Below are positions 1-10,781 of a DNA stretch of 64,000 bases, in pieces; the first letter of the stretch is position 1; every line of letters begins with the position of its first letter. The position numbers and the translations under genes were made by a program. The stretch spans positions 14,051,001-14,115,000 of the forward strand of contig NC_091247.1 in the NCBI RefSeq assembly GCF_042477335.2. Reading direction: 5' to 3'. Source of the stretch: Ovis canadensis (Eukaryota > Chordata > Mammalia > Artiodactyla > Bovidae). Below the pieces are notes generated by a model. That model saw nothing but the letters and a program-made list of their open reading frames with translations, ran no database searches and was not told the origin of the DNA.

Positions 1-424
1 TCAGCTGCACAGAGAAGAACCACTAAAGTAATTCTAGTCAAGATCGCTCAGCTTTATTTCCCACCACCGATTCCAAACAGAAAGCCTGTATACTTGCACA
101 TTTAAAAAGTCACTATGAGACAGAAACCTCTCTTCCAGGTGAGCAATGAGAAAGAGATTTAAAGGTTGGGGTGAGAGAAAGAATCAGCGAATAGCTGTCC
201 TAACCCAGCACACCAATATTTTGAAATAGAATTACTAGCAAGGAAGCACAGGTATATTTGAGGGGAAAAAATATATATATCTCATATTCAGTCTGGGGTA
301 ATATCTCTGGCTGTCGACAGTGATTTGGATTTAATTATATCATATATGCAAATGTGCTCTATAAACTATAAAATAATACATAAATGTCAGATGTTAAGAA
401 AGAACATGGTGTCAGAAAGAGAAC

Positions 425-548
425 TGTGGGTTTGAAAGTCAGCTAGGGTTTAAATGCCGCCCCGTCCACTTAAGGGGACCTAGACAAGCCACTTGGCCTT
501 TCTGGGTCTCAACTGTAAGTGGGGAATCCTTGTAATAAAGTCCTCTTC
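425..548 (+). repeat. MIR SINE
   Basis: Resembles the MIR core and 3' part: a diverged 'caagccacttggcctttctggg' type segment followed by 'ctcaactgtaagtgggga', as in the MIR consensus. An old, pan-mammalian SINE in the TTLL11 intron. Confidence 0.65.
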
Positions 549-1164
549 CGAAAGCAACTCAGAGAACCAGATGAGAAAACGGATATTCTTTGTAAACTGG
601 CAGGTGCTCTACACACGGACAGCATTATTCTTGTTCCCATCCTTAAGCCCCAGAGTAGATGATGAGATTATCAGGGCGCAGCTGCCAGCACGGTCCTTAA
701 ATCCAGTGATCGAGAGCCCCTCCGTGGGCGTGGAGAGGAGCAGGCTGGGGGCCAGGAGCCGGTGGGCCCTCTCTCACCAGGCTGATGGACAGAATGAGGC
801 CATGGTCTGTCAGGGGCTGCATCCAATATGCAAGTGGCAGTCTTGGTGAGAGCCACGCAGATGGCTATGCTGGAAGGTTCCAAGGGCTGCTTTCTCTAGC
901 GAGATCCATGAACCCAAATGAAGTTTAGAAAAACACTCAGCAGCCGATCTTCAGGCACAGCGGGCAGGAGGGGAAAGCCTGTTTGTTAAACCTGGGGGAC
1001 GGTTCTGCACCTTCTTGCTGGTATCCAGCAGAAGTGGGAGTGGTGGGAGGTGGGCTCCCTCATTCACTGTGAGGCAGCGTCGTTTCTTCCTTCTAAGTGA
1101 CTGGAATTAACACCCCAACCTGGCCATCTCTTTGACGGCTCTTAAAGCCTCAGCAGAGTCAAAA

Positions 1165-1350
1165 AGTTATAGGAACAGTCCTAGGCTCAGGCACCTTACC
1201 GGCTATATGACTTTGACAAGTCTATTGAATATAAACGAGATTGATGGTAACACTTGCTCCCTGAGATTTCTGAGAGATTCGTTCAGTTAAATAATGCAAG
1301 TGCAGCCCTTTCGCCCAGGGCTTGCACATAATGAAGGCTCAAAGAATATG
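1165..1350 (+). repeat. MIR-like SINE
   Basis: Diverged MIR-type segment (cctaggctcaggcacc, tatatgactttgac, then a 'gcttgcacataatgaaggctc' style end). Weak but consistent along its length. Confidence 0.4.
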
Positions 1351-1601
1351 AAGTGCTATTGTTTCCTTTCATCCCTTTTACTGCAATGGGTCACTGAAGT
1401 AATGTTACCAAAGAGATGCTTCCAGCTCCGCATCAGAGCTGTAAGGAGTGATCCGGCAGGGCTGGTGGAGGAGCAGGGGAGAGAGGCAGGGTTTTCTACA
1501 TTTTCTCCTAAATAGCTCAAGTAATCTCGAAGGCCTGGTAAATGGTAGGAGAGACTGCAAGTACTGGGTGCACCTCAGCAGAACCAAGCTACAGACCAGG
1601 G

Positions 1602-1997
1602 TGCTATAGACTAAAGCACACCCTACCCCCCACTTTCAATCATATGTTGGAACCCTAACCCCTCGTATCACTGTTTTTGGAGTTGGGGCCCCTGAGGAGG
1701 TAATTAAGGTTAAATGAAGTCATAAGGGTGAAGCCCTGATCCAATAGGGCTGGTGTCCTTATAAGAAGAGATGCCAGGTTGCTGGCTCTCTCTCTCTCTC
1801 TCTGCCTTGGGAAGGTACAGAGAGAAGGCGGCTGTCTGCAAGCCAAGAAGAGAGCCCTCACCAGAACCACACCATGCTAGCACTCTGATCTCAGACTTTC
1901 CACCCCTAGAACTGTTGAGAGAATAAACGTCTGTTGTCTGAGCCAACCCCCACTATGGTGCTGTGTTATGATATTTGGCAGCCCAAGCAGATGAACA
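1602..1997 (+). repeat. MaLR LTR (MST/MLT1A type)
   Basis: The segment follows the MaLR LTR order: TG-start, 'catatgttggaaccctaac', 'ggagttggggcccctgagg', 'cttataagaaga' in the TATA position, 'agccctcaccagaacc', 'agaactgttgagagaataaa', 'gtctgttgt', and an end in 'agcagatgaaca'. It therefore keeps a TATA-like and an AATAAA-like signal in the TTLL11 sense direction. A short (CT)n run lies inside at about 1786-1804. It appears to be a solo LTR, since no partner was seen. Confidence 0.75.
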
Positions 1998-2419
1998 TGG
2001 TGGAGACAGGTGGTCAGTGGGATTTCAGAGGAGAGAGCTTGTTCTCTGCACCCCTAGAGGTTCTTGATCACCCGTGGCAGGGCTAGTCCAGCACTAGGTT
2101 TCTCAAAAGACCATGCTCTCAACTTCTTCACTCCACTGCCTCCTCAAGAGCCCTTCAAGAGACAGCCAAGAGGGAATGTTCATCCCGAAGCTTCCTGATC
2201 ACCCTTGAGCGTCAGATCCCCAGCGCTGCAGTTACACGCAGTATCTGGGCCTCATCACCAACAGACAGCCCCCCAGGGGACAGGAACAGGAACCTGCATT
2301 TCTGGCAAGGTCCCCAGGTTATTTTACAAATAAAATGTTAGCAAACCACAGGCCTTGAGGGGAAGGCCAGTCCCCTCAGCCTGCTGTTAGAGCCCCCTCT
2401 TCGTGAGGACTCCTGACTC

Positions 2420-2810
2420 GCCTTCATGCCCCCATCCACCCCACTGGCCCCTCAGAGACATAGGCACGACCCCCAGATTCTATCCAGAACCTCATCACCT
2501 TTCACCACGCCCCCTCCCCCGACTGCTGCCTGGTCCAAGTCGCTATCAGCCCTCGCCTGGACCAGCACAGTAACCCCCTAATGCATCTTCCCGAGTTTTT
2601 TCTCCTGTGCCCCTGCCACTTGCTGTCAACACAGCACCCACTAGACCATGTCACCTGGAAACTTCCCAGTAGCTGCCCGTCTTCCTCAGCATGAGATCCG
2701 AAGTCCCACCTTGGTCCACAGGGCCCTTATGGCCTGGCCTACCAGAACCTTTCAGGCCCACACTCCATCAGCACAGACAGAAAAGGGCAGGGCCTGGCAG
2801 AGGGCAACAG
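2420..2810 (+). repeat. L2 LINE 3' end
   Basis: Matches the L2 3' region in order: 'agaccatgtcacctg', 'cttcccagtagctgcc', 'catgagatccgaagtcc', 'cagggcccttatggcctgg', 'ctacc', 'caggcccacactcc'. Old and diverged. Confidence 0.55.
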
Positions 2811-3144
2811 AGCTTGGTTTCCACCCCCCACTCCACCCCCACGCCTTAGTGGTCAAGCCTTGATGCTAGAAGAAACCGGGGATGTATGGTTTCTCAGAAA
2901 CCAAGAGAGGACTTAATGCGAAGTTGGAACAAGTTCATGCTTTTCCAGCTCCATCATTAGTCTTTTAAAAATAACTGACTTCAAGTCTGCTTTCAATCAG
3001 AGTGTCTTAAAAGGCAGACATTTTTAGCCCAATGTCAAGCTTCTGTCGTTTCGGGGGCTGGCCCTTTTGCAGGCAGGCCCCTTTTTGTAGATGGGCTTTC
3101 AGAGTGGAGAAGGAACAGACTGAGCCTGGCAGCGGGAAGGGGTG

Positions 3145-3270
3145 AGGCAGGGACGGGTTCTCAAAGCGGGGTCCCAACTAGGAGCCTCGTCACCACCTGG
3201 GGATGTGGTCAAAGCGCAGCTTCTCAGACCTTCAGAACCAAGAACCCTGGGGTGGAGCTGCAGTCTGTAT
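3145..3270 (+). repeat. MER5A-like DNA transposon fragment
   Basis: 'ttctcaaagcggggtccc', 'cacctggggatgtggtc', 'gcttctcagacc' and 'ccctggggtggagctgcagtctgt' follow the MER5A (hAT-Charlie) order. Non-autonomous and very old. Confidence 0.5.
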
Positions 3271-3294
3271 TCCAACACGGCTTCTGAACAAAAT

Positions 3295-3450
3295 CAGCAG
3301 AGCCTGAGGCCTGGGTTCAAATCCTAGCCCTGCCGCTTACCAGCATGTGACCTGAGGGCAAGTTACTTGATCTGTCTGGGCCTCAGTTTTCTCATCTGCA
3401 CAGTGGGACGTGTAGTGAGGGTCAGAGAACTGGCATAGTGTACGTGACCC
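3295..3450 (+). repeat. MIR SINE
   Basis: Clear MIR: 'ctgggttcaaatcctagccc', 'tgccgcttaccagcatgtga', 'gcaagttacttgatctgtct', 'gcctcagttttctcatctgc'. It sits directly after the MER5A-like fragment. Confidence 0.85.
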
Positions 3451-3914
3451 ATGCAGGAGTCAGTAATGTCCATTCCCCTTTATCCTTGTGCATATACTTT
3501 ATATAAACTTTTTATCAAAGCAGAACATGTATGCAGAAAGTTTGCACTCTAATTTTTCAAAGCAATGACTTCAAATAGTAGCAAAGTCTTCATGATTAGA
3601 AGCAGCTGTCCCAGCAGCACCTTTTTCCACTCTCTAGATTTTCCAGTTGCATATTTTTTAATTGCACACGTGTGTACTATAGAAAATCCGAAAATGTAGA
3701 CGAGCAAAAAGAAAACCAAGGATAACACAGTCAACCCCATTTCTCGTTTTATCAGTAATGAGATACTGATAATGATTCCTCAATGATTTAGCCATACTTT
3801 TTTCTCCCGAAAGAGATCTTAATTGTATTTTAGGGGGTGTGTTATTGCTCTAATCACAGTCTGCCTCCAATTAAGGGAAGGAAACGGGTGTTTGTTGAGT
3901 AAAAAGTGCTCAGT

Positions 3915-4025
3915 CCTCACTGTTCAGAGTGCGTGCTCCAGAGACCAACAGCCTGGGTACCACTGGGAAGCTTGGCAAAAATGCAGGGTCTTGGGCCCCA
4001 TCCCATAATCTGCATTTTTTGAGAA
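3915..4025 (+). repeat. MER5A-like DNA transposon fragment
   Basis: 'cagagtgcgtgctccagaga', 'gtaccactgggaagcttgg', 'aaaaatgcagggtcttgggc', 'cccataatctgcattttt' follow the MER5A consensus order in + orientation. Confidence 0.5.
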
Positions 4026-4420
4026 GACTGTGGTTAAAGTGAGGGTGGGGGCTTGTAGACCCCAGAGCTATGAAACTTGCAGTCACGCCTCCAGTCCTGG
4101 ATAGGAGACTCAAGCTAGCATGTAAATGTGTGCGGCTTCCTTTATAAACGGAAAGTCTTGCCGCAAAGCACTGCCAGCTGAACTAAACAATGTGATTGAT
4201 GAGGAGGGTGATTTACATTCTGGCCCGAGCTCCTTATCTTGTCAGGGACCAGGGACATGCCGTTCCTGGACCCGGCACCCGTCTGCCGACCACACTTGGA
4301 GCAGCGGCGCTCTGGAGATCACACGCTTGTGAAGTTGGGGGCTGGGACTGCCCCGGGTTTCTCTGGTTTTAGATCGCAGCCTCTTCAGCCTGCGTGTCCT
4401 GGACCCTTCCACTGACTGTG

Positions 4421-4441
4421 ACACACACACACACACACACA
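4421..4441. repeat. (AC)n microsatellite
   Basis: Perfect AC dinucleotide run of about ten units in the TTLL11 intron. Confidence 0.95.
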
Positions 4442-5024
4442 TGCACGTACACCCTAGGAGGGCCCTGGCCCAGAGTCAGTGATTAGAAAACGTCTCTCTC
4501 TTCATACAGGCTCAGGCCTCATCCCCTGTGTCTCGGTCAGTACCAGGCCTCTGTTTACATTAAAAGGGTTACTGTTCTTTTATCAGCTCCTGTCAAGACC
4601 AAGCAAGGGACTTGTAGAACGTCTGGAGTCAAGAGAAGCTGAGTGAAAAAAAAAGCTTTGATGGACTTAGAAGAAGATTAGAAACAAAACAAAAAAGCAA
4701 CGTCTTTGCTCAGCTCAAGTTTCCAACACAAAAAGATCTCTCAGATCCCAGGGTCTATATATCATCCAATATTTACGAACTCCAGGCCAGGCTTCCGCCT
4801 ACAGTGACAGAGCAGACAACTAATATATCTGAGAACGAAGCAAGGCCCCTGGAAAGCTGTGGATTAGCCGAGTGGGAGCTGGCTTCTCTAAAAATACCAT
4901 GTGCCGTTTGGTCCAGCCTTACAGCCATCTTCCCCAAGGAGCCCAGGGAGCCCCATGATTTTGGATCATGGAGCTTACTTTCACGAGGGTGTTGGGAAGA
5001 CTCAGAACCTTTTGCGAGGCACAA

Positions 5025-5220
5025 CTTGGTTAAGAGAATTGGGAGTCAGAGTATGAATTTCCAAGCCACAATTCTCTGGCTGTGTGACCTTAGGGAAGTT
5101 ACTCAGCGTTTCTGATGGTTAGTTTTCGTATCTGTAAAATGGGACATCATAATAGTGACCTTGCAAAGGCATGTCTGTGAAGCGCCTAGCGGTGGCTCAT
5201 TCGTTCATTCACTCATGTAG
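5025..5220 (+). repeat. MIR SINE
   Basis: 'attctctggctgtgtgacct', 'tagggaagttactcagcgtt', 'tatctgtaaaatgggacatc' match MIR. The tail runs into 'gttcattcactcatgtagtc', which may be a second old repeat. Confidence 0.75.
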
Positions 5221-5671
5221 TCAGTCCCTCTGTATCGAGCATCTTCTGGGGACCTGGCACTGGGGGCACTGAGGTGAGCTGGAGCCCACAGTCCAGCAGG
5301 GAAGCTAGAGACTGTCAGTGAACCGCGCAAATAAAACCCTGAACTAGCCACCAAAGGTGCTACCTAGAGAAAGGCAAGAAGCCTCTACCAGGGGCTGGAT
5401 CTTACCTGGGACTCAGAGGAGGTTTTGCTGAGTAAGTGATTTTCAGCTCAAATCCCAAGAACGAGTAGGAATTTACAAGGCAAAGTAGAAGCACCTTCCA
5501 GGCGCAGAATGGGGTCTCCTATTAATACCTTTCAGAATATAGTTATGAGTATAGAGAAGGGGTCAGGTATGTTTTACTTTTTGAGGTAAAATTTACATGT
5601 AGCAAAATGCACAGATTTTAACTTCAGGTACAATTTGTGGATTTTGAGAAATGTAACTGACATGCCTTTGA

Positions 5672-5882
5672 GGGCTTTCCCTGGGTGGCTCAGATGATAA
5701 AGAATCTGCCTGCAGTGTCAATAGACCCAGGTTCTATCCCTGGGTATGAAAGATCCCCCGGAGAAAGGAATGGCTATCCACTCTGGTATTCTTGCCTGGG
5801 AAAGCCCAGGGACAGAGGGGCCTGGCCGGCTACAGTCCATGGGGTCACCAAGAGTTGGACACGACTGAGTGCCTAGCACTTT
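5672..5882 (+). mobile_element. Bov-tA SINE
   Basis: tRNA-derived head ('gggctttccctgggtggctc', 'taaagaatctgcctgcagtg', B-box-like 'ggttctatccctggg') fused to the Bov-A body ('cactctggtattcttgcctg', 'ctacagtccatggggtcacc', 'agttggacacgactgagtg'). A ruminant SINE mobilised by BovB, lying in the TTLL11 intron in sense orientation. Confidence 0.9.
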
Positions 5883-5979
5883 CCATATAGAATGGCCATC
5901 ACGTTGGACTCATCTTCATACCCTCTCCCTTATTATAAAAGTTGTGGGCTGGGTTTGAATGGGAACATTTGATGGCGAT

Positions 5980-6160
5980 GCAAGGGAATAAGGCGTTGGG
6001 CTAGGTTTAAATCCCAGCCCTACTGCTTTCTACCACTGGACTTTGCCCAGGTCTCTCCAGTTCTCTGAGACTCAGTTTCCCCATGTGTAAAACTGGGTTA
6101 TTGAACCTTCTTCACAGGGCAGCTTAAAGGGTGAATCTGCAAGTGGTTGTGAACGCCCAG
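5980..6160 (+). repeat. MIR SINE
   Basis: 'gctaggtttaaatcccagcc', 'ctactgctttctaccactgg', 'ctctgagactcagtttcccc', 'gtgtaaaactgggtta' match MIR. It lies less than 150 bases upstream of the TTLL11 terminal-exon acceptor. Confidence 0.8.
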
Positions 6161-6306
6161 CTGGCCGGGCGCTGGTCAGGCAGGCTGAGATGGCCGATTC
6201 CTCTCCAAAAGGGAACAGCGGTGGGGAGAGAGCCTGGTGGTTGGCGTCGGGAAGCCCGGGCGCCTGCGCGCACCACGTCCCCCTAACGCCGATCTCTCGT
6301 CCGCAG

Positions 6307-6602
6307 GGATGTGCCTGCAGGCCTTCGTGGAGGCCTTCTTTTACCTGGCCCAGAGGAAGTTCAAGATGCTGCCGCTCCACGAGCAGGTGGCCTCGCTGAT
6401 CGACCTGTGTGAATACCACCTGTCCTTGCTGGACGAGAAGCGCCTGGTGTGTGGCCGCAGCGGCACGTCGTCGGCGAGCAGGCTCCAGCCCAGCGGCACC
6501 CCGCAGGAGGCCCCGCCTCCAGCCCCGACGGCCGAGGGCCGGCCCCAGCCCTGCACAGACGGTGCCCACAAGGTCTCCCACTCCAGGCACACTGTGTCCT
6601 GA
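6307..6602 (+). CDS. TTLL11: TTLL11 terminal coding exon (C-terminus of tubulin polyglutamylase TTLL11)
   Basis: The exon starts after a pyrimidine tract and CCGCAG (6301-6306). Two bases complete a codon begun in the previous exon. The reading frame then gives about 97 residues (MCLQAFVEAFFYLAQRKF onward) and ends in TGA at 6600-6602. The first half is leucine-rich and probably helical, with LPLHEQVASLIDLCEYHLSL and DEKRL. The second half is low-complexity (Ser, Pro, Gly, Arg) and ends HSRHTVS. TTLL11 extends polyglutamate chains on alpha-tubulin in cilia and on mitotic microtubules. This C-terminal extension lies outside the catalytic TTL domain. The family call is from memory of the C-terminus plus synteny. 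The splice acceptor and stop are seen directly. Confidence 0.75.
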
Positions 6603-8029
6603 GGGCCGCTCTGTCCTCCCGGAAGAAGGCTGAGCCCGAAAGACGCCACCCCCGGGCTTCCTGCTGGTGGAGAGATGGCAGGATGCTATGTCCCAGCCCG
6701 AGATCCCGCTCCTCGTCTCCGAGTTCCGCTGAGCTGCGCTTGGCGAGCCCGCCTGATTCTCACCCAGTCTCCTCCCCAGCACCTCTTGGTGGCCCACCTG
6801 CTCGCAAGCCATGAGCGGACATATGATATCCAAAATGTGACAGATGGCCTCTTCTCTTCTGGGCTCGTCGGAAGCCACAACTGGGGATAAAAAGCTGCTG
6901 TGTTTGGGGCAGGGTGGGGGGCACCAACAACCTCAAGACAGAGAGCCATGGAGAGGAAAGAACTGGAGGCAGCTGAGTCTGGGGTCTGCCCCGGGGGCCC
7001 CCCAGAGAGAATATGGTTAGAGCCTAGGAACATCATGTTTGACTTCTACCACCCTGTTCTGTGAAAATGAAGTGGAAATACCCAGGAGGCCTGCACGCTG
7101 TCCCACCCCAATCATGTGCTGCGTGGGTGCAGTTAACAGACCGACCTGGCTGATTTCATGAGCTTGTCTGTTGCTAGCAGTGTTCTGTGTGTTACTCATT
7201 AAGATGCAGATTTCACTGAGAGGTAGCTCAGGAAGGCTCCCGGAGTCTCAGAGCTGGCTGGAGCCTGTGAGCCACCTTCTGTCCCATTTGGTTTGACCCC
7301 ACAGCAGGAGTTCCCCGGTCATGTGTCCTCTAATCAGAGCTCTCCACAGTGGGGCGATCACCATGTGTGCCCAGAGTGTGCGGGGAGCCCTGGGGAAGGT
7401 GGGGGCTTCAGAGGGGAGGAATGTGTCGATGAGCTCTGCGTAAGGATCAGAGCAAGTCAGAGCTTGACGTTAGAAGTGTTGGGGAAAGGGGAGTCATGCT
7501 CTCCCTTCAATAAGACCCTTCCCTTGTCTCCATTCATGTCCCCAGATATCCCTCCCCATCTCAAGGGGGAAGCTTCAGAAGCAGCCAAAGGGAGCACTTT
7601 GGAAGATGGCCACAGGCAAGTCAGGATCCAGGGCCCGCTGACCACAGGCAGACGAGAAGCTGCCCTCGCACAGCCAATCTCCCCAGAGCACTGTTGGGTT
7701 TGGGGTTAACATGGCCCTTCCCAGAAGGTCCCCGTTTATAAAGGACCCTGGAGGGCCCTGGAAGGAGCTTACCATCAGGCTCTGACGGAGGAGAATGAAG
7801 GGTCTTGGATGGCATTCATTAGCATGGTGCCTGGCAACACACAGTAGGGCTCAGAAAATGCTCACGAATGTAGGATCCTGGAAGCATCATGGGTGTCAGT
7901 GTCAGAGATGTGTCCTAGACCCCCACAGACATCTTCCTTCCCCTGCTTTTCCTCTTCCTCCTAACACTCCTCCCTGTCTCTGAGCCAAATCCCCTTCACT
8001 CCAACCAGTGGGAGCATTTGCGTCACGGT

Positions 8030-8085
8030 CCAGCACAGAGCTTGGTCCCTCGTAGGTGCTCAAAAAGTGTCTGTTGAAATGCACG
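8030..8085 (+). repeat. L2-like 3' tail
   Basis: 'agcacagagcttggtccctc' followed by 'gtaggtgctcaaaaagtg' and 'tgttgaaatg' resembles the L2 3' end ('cagtaggtgctcaataaat'). Short, so only moderately supported. Confidence 0.4.
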
Positions 8086-8442
8086 GCTGGGAGTCATCCT
8101 CTCTGGAATTTTTTTCAGCCCAAAGGGAAGGCTGTTCATCTAAGATCGCTCCAGCTGTTGGCCAGTTTAGGGGGTAGGGTGGGGGTCTGTTGATCCTTGC
8201 CTCACCTTCCCTCTAGCCAGACGCCCATTCCTTCAAGGTTGAAGTCTGCCTCCCCTGCCCCCACAGGGTGGCTCCCGTGTGATGCCCTCATCCCATTGCT
8301 TCTCCCCTCTTTCTCCTAGAAGCCCAGGGCAGACCCAGGTCTGTAGCCCGTCCACAGCCCAGGGGGCCCTGGTAGTCCCCGAGCCCTGCAGGGCCCATGC
8401 TGGGCTGTTAAGTGATGGGAGACTTTGTCTTTCTATAAAGAA

Positions 8443-8448
8443 AATAAA
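8443..8448 (+). terminator. TTLL11: Poly(A) signal AATAAA for TTLL11
   Basis: A canonical AATAAA lies in 'aaagaaaataaatgcctc'. It is the first canonical hexamer I see downstream of the TTLL11 stop in the sense strand. Cleavage would be expected about 10-30 bases further, near 8458-8478. Confidence 0.55.
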
Positions 8449-8469
8449 TGCCTCTATTTTCTCAGCAAA

Positions 8470-9083
8470 AAGTAGGAGGCGGCCACAGGTGGGAGGGACA
8501 GGAGGTGCCCAATAAGCAGCAAGTGCCTCCCAAGTGGGGACATTTTAGAGGTGTCATCGGCTCTGTTTCCCAGTCTTCAGGGGCAGTTTTGTAAGGCCGT
8601 TCCCATTTTCAGAGAGGGGAAAACAAGACCTGGGAGGTCACGTGGTAGGTCAGGCATCGGTCTAGGTCTGTCAGTCGACTCCAGAGCCCATCCCCTCTGT
8701 GTCCCCAGGTGAGTATGAATCCAGCTCCAAACAGAGCACTGGTGGGTCCTTCCTGCCTGGGGACCCCCAGGGCTCTGCACACTGCCGCGCCATCTGGTGT
8801 CACAGGTCAGGGCCATCAGCATTCCTAAACTGTCCACTGTGAGAAAATGAGTTTGAAAACCCTGTGTCCACTCTCCCAGAAGCCTGTGACCACAGCAGAT
8901 GGATTTTACAGCAAACGACCCAACTCAATGGTCCCTGCACGCTTATTAGCAGCTGGGAGCAGCAGATATCATTTCTTGAAGTCAGTTTCCAGAAAGCATG
9001 CACTTGCCAAAATGGGATGCCATCATCAGGCTCCAAACCAACCAAACACATTGATTTTTTAGAAAAAAAAAAAAAAATCAGTC
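8470..9083. other. Intergenic, no gene seen
   Basis: Unique-looking sequence between the inferred TTLL11 end and the CHR SINE. It ends with a 15-base A run at 9063-9077. No exon, RNA gene or recognisable repeat was found. Confidence 0.5.
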
Positions 9084-9391
9084 GGCTGAATTCTAGGGGA
9101 CTTCCCTATTGGTTCGGTGGTTAAGAACCCGCCTGCCAGTGCAGGGGACATGGGTTCGATCCCCACTCAGGGAAGATTCCACATGCCACAGGGCAACTAA
9201 GCTCGTACACCGCAACTACTGGGCCTGCACTCTAGAGCCCACGCTCTGCAACAAGAGAAACCCTCACACGGAAACTAGAGAGCAGCTCCTGCTCGCCACA
9301 ACTAGAGAGAGCTCACACATAGCAACAAAGACCCAGCACAGCCGAGAGTACATTAAATCAATTAATTTTTTTTTTTAAATAGGCTGAATTC
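9084..9391 (+). mobile_element. CHR-family SINE with 10-bp target duplications
   Basis: Body at 9094-9381: 'ggggacttccctattggttc', 'tggttaagaacccgcctgcc', B-box-like 'gggttcgatccccactcagg', 'gattccacatgccacagggc', 'cacaactagagagagctcac', 'gcaacaaagacccagcacag', then an AT-rich tail. This is the cetartiodactyl tRNA-derived CHR type, distinct from Bov-tA. Perfect direct repeats 'ggctgaattc' at 9084-9093 and 9382-9391 are the target site duplication, so both ends are defined. Confidence 0.85.
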
Positions 9392-10781
9392 CCTTGCTTT
9401 GTTTGTGGTGAATCTCCGCTCCTAGGATGAGGACCGTCCTCCCATCGTCCCTTGCCTCTCACCCAGAGGCATGGTTGCTGGGTGGTCACGGTCTAGAAGG
9501 AGCCCCTCCAGGGCAGGACAGGGCCTGAGAAGCCCCGTGGCCCTCAGTGAGCGTTGGGGAACCGAGGCTGCCGTAGTATAGGAGGTCAGCAAGTGACAGA
9601 GCGGGCCTTGTGTTTTCTCGATGCCACTGATCAGGAAGAACCAGAGGCTGCTCCATTATTGGAGTGAGTGATCGGGGACATCCCCCACCGCCGCGTGCTT
9701 AATAGGAAGTCCCACTGTTTTTATCCCCTTCGGTAATTAGCTGCTCGTTGCGTAGGGGGTAATTGGAGTGATCACAAGAGCAGGCGTCTCCTTCCTCCGG
9801 AAAGAGAGATGCTCTGTGTGGAGCTGAGTCCCTGTTCTCTGCTCGTAGGATCGGCCCATCCCCAAGAAGGGCCCACAGATGCCATCTGTGCCTCTTTCCC
9901 CCTACCCTCTCCTGCCCTTCCTCCCCCTCCTGCTGGTCCCCCCCTCACACACAGTCCGGGCGCACTGACCCTGCCACTGTCACGGCCCGCAGCCAGAGCG
10001 GGTTCAATGAATAGAAGAGATCAGGTTCAGCCTCGTCCGTCTTGGGCTGCATGCATCCCTGGAGCATTGCCCGCCCCCTCCTTTCCTGCCGTGCCTCTTC
10101 TGATGCACCTGGAAAGCACCCTTCCCTCTTCAGGGCTGGCCCTGCCTGCTCCCCTCCTTCCTGCCTCCCAGGGGCTGGCCTTGGCCTCTCTGCCTCTGCT
10201 GTCAGGAGCTCCATTTCCACAGCCTGGGCAGAATGGAGCTTGCAGCAGGGGCTTGTGAAGGATGCAGGTGGACTGTTAGCAGTGCTGGTCCCAGTGGACC
10301 CCTCCCCAGGTGCAGAGGCAGGACCTCCTGGAGACAGGCGCCTCCATCCCCAGAACTCCCAAGTCCCTTATATTTGCCCTCCATCTGCTCTCCCAGCTCA
10401 GACCTTATCATCTCTGGCCTGCCCTGCATCAGTCTTTTGCCTCTTAACCCCCTCAACCATCTTGCATCCCTATCAGTTCAGGAAGAACTCAGAACCAAAA
10501 TGCTGATTGCACAATCCCCTAATTGTCAACCCTCCTCTTTTCCCAGACTAAGCCCAAGCTTCTTGACCTTTAAGTCCCCTCCTCCCTTTCCACCCTAAAT
10601 CCATGCTCAGCCCCCACATCTCAGGAGCAGCCTCTGTGCTCCACAGCCCTTTGTGTCTGTTGTTACCACTCTGGAGAGAAGGTGCTGGTTCCTGACCCCA
10701 TGGGAGGGGGTCACAGGGCCTGCATCTGCTCCATTCGTTCCAGGCTTAGCTGTCCTCTCTGTTGGACCCTCCCTCTGCCCA
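9392..10781. other. Intergenic, no gene seen
   Basis: Mostly unique sequence. 9655-9790 is an AT/GC-mixed block with two homeobox-type cores (cggtaattagctg, ggtaattgg) discussed under findings. 9880-10180 is C/T-rich low complexity. 10370-10620 is weakly L2-like. No coding evidence on either strand. Confidence 0.5.

Larger units (their letters stand above)
1..6306 (+). other. TTLL11: Last intron of TTLL11 (3' part)
   Basis: No exon is recognisable here. The stretch holds several MIR copies, an L2-like segment, one MaLR LTR, two MER5A-like fragments, a short (AC)n run and one Bov-tA SINE, listed separately. The intron ends in a pyrimidine-rich tract and CCGCAG at 6301-6306. That it belongs to TTLL11 is inferred from the exon that follows. 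Confidence 0.6.
1..8465 (+). other. TTLL11: TTLL11 gene, 3' end (last intron, terminal exon, 3' UTR)
   Basis: The visible part of this gene is one intron end, one terminal coding exon and a 3' UTR on the + strand. The identification rests on the conserved C-terminal peptide of the exon (LPLHEQVASLIDLCEYHLSL) and on convergence with DAB2IP, the order known in human. TTLL11 belongs to the tubulin tyrosine ligase-like family and lengthens glutamate side chains on microtubules. The catalytic TTL domain is encoded by exons left of the window. The gene end near 8465 is inferred from a canonical AATAAA. The identity is likely rather than certain because only about 98 residues are visible. Confidence 0.72.
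6603..8465 (+). other. TTLL11: TTLL11 3' UTR
   Basis: This is inferred as the untranslated tail of the terminal exon, from the TGA at 6602 to about 17 bases past the AATAAA at 8443. It is GC-rich, has no intron signals that I trust and no young SINE. It includes short L2/MIR-like tails near 7820-7870 and 8030-8085. Earlier poly(A) sites are possible, but I saw no canonical hexamer before 8443. Confidence 0.5.

Noticed and set aside
6072-6878. 268-codon open frame on the - strand
   Set aside because: Antisense to the TTLL11 terminal exon and a MIR. Composition-driven.
9109-9180. tRNA-like A and B boxes
   Set aside because: Part of the CHR SINE head, with no cloverleaf-forming body. The same applies to the Bov-tA heads at other positions.
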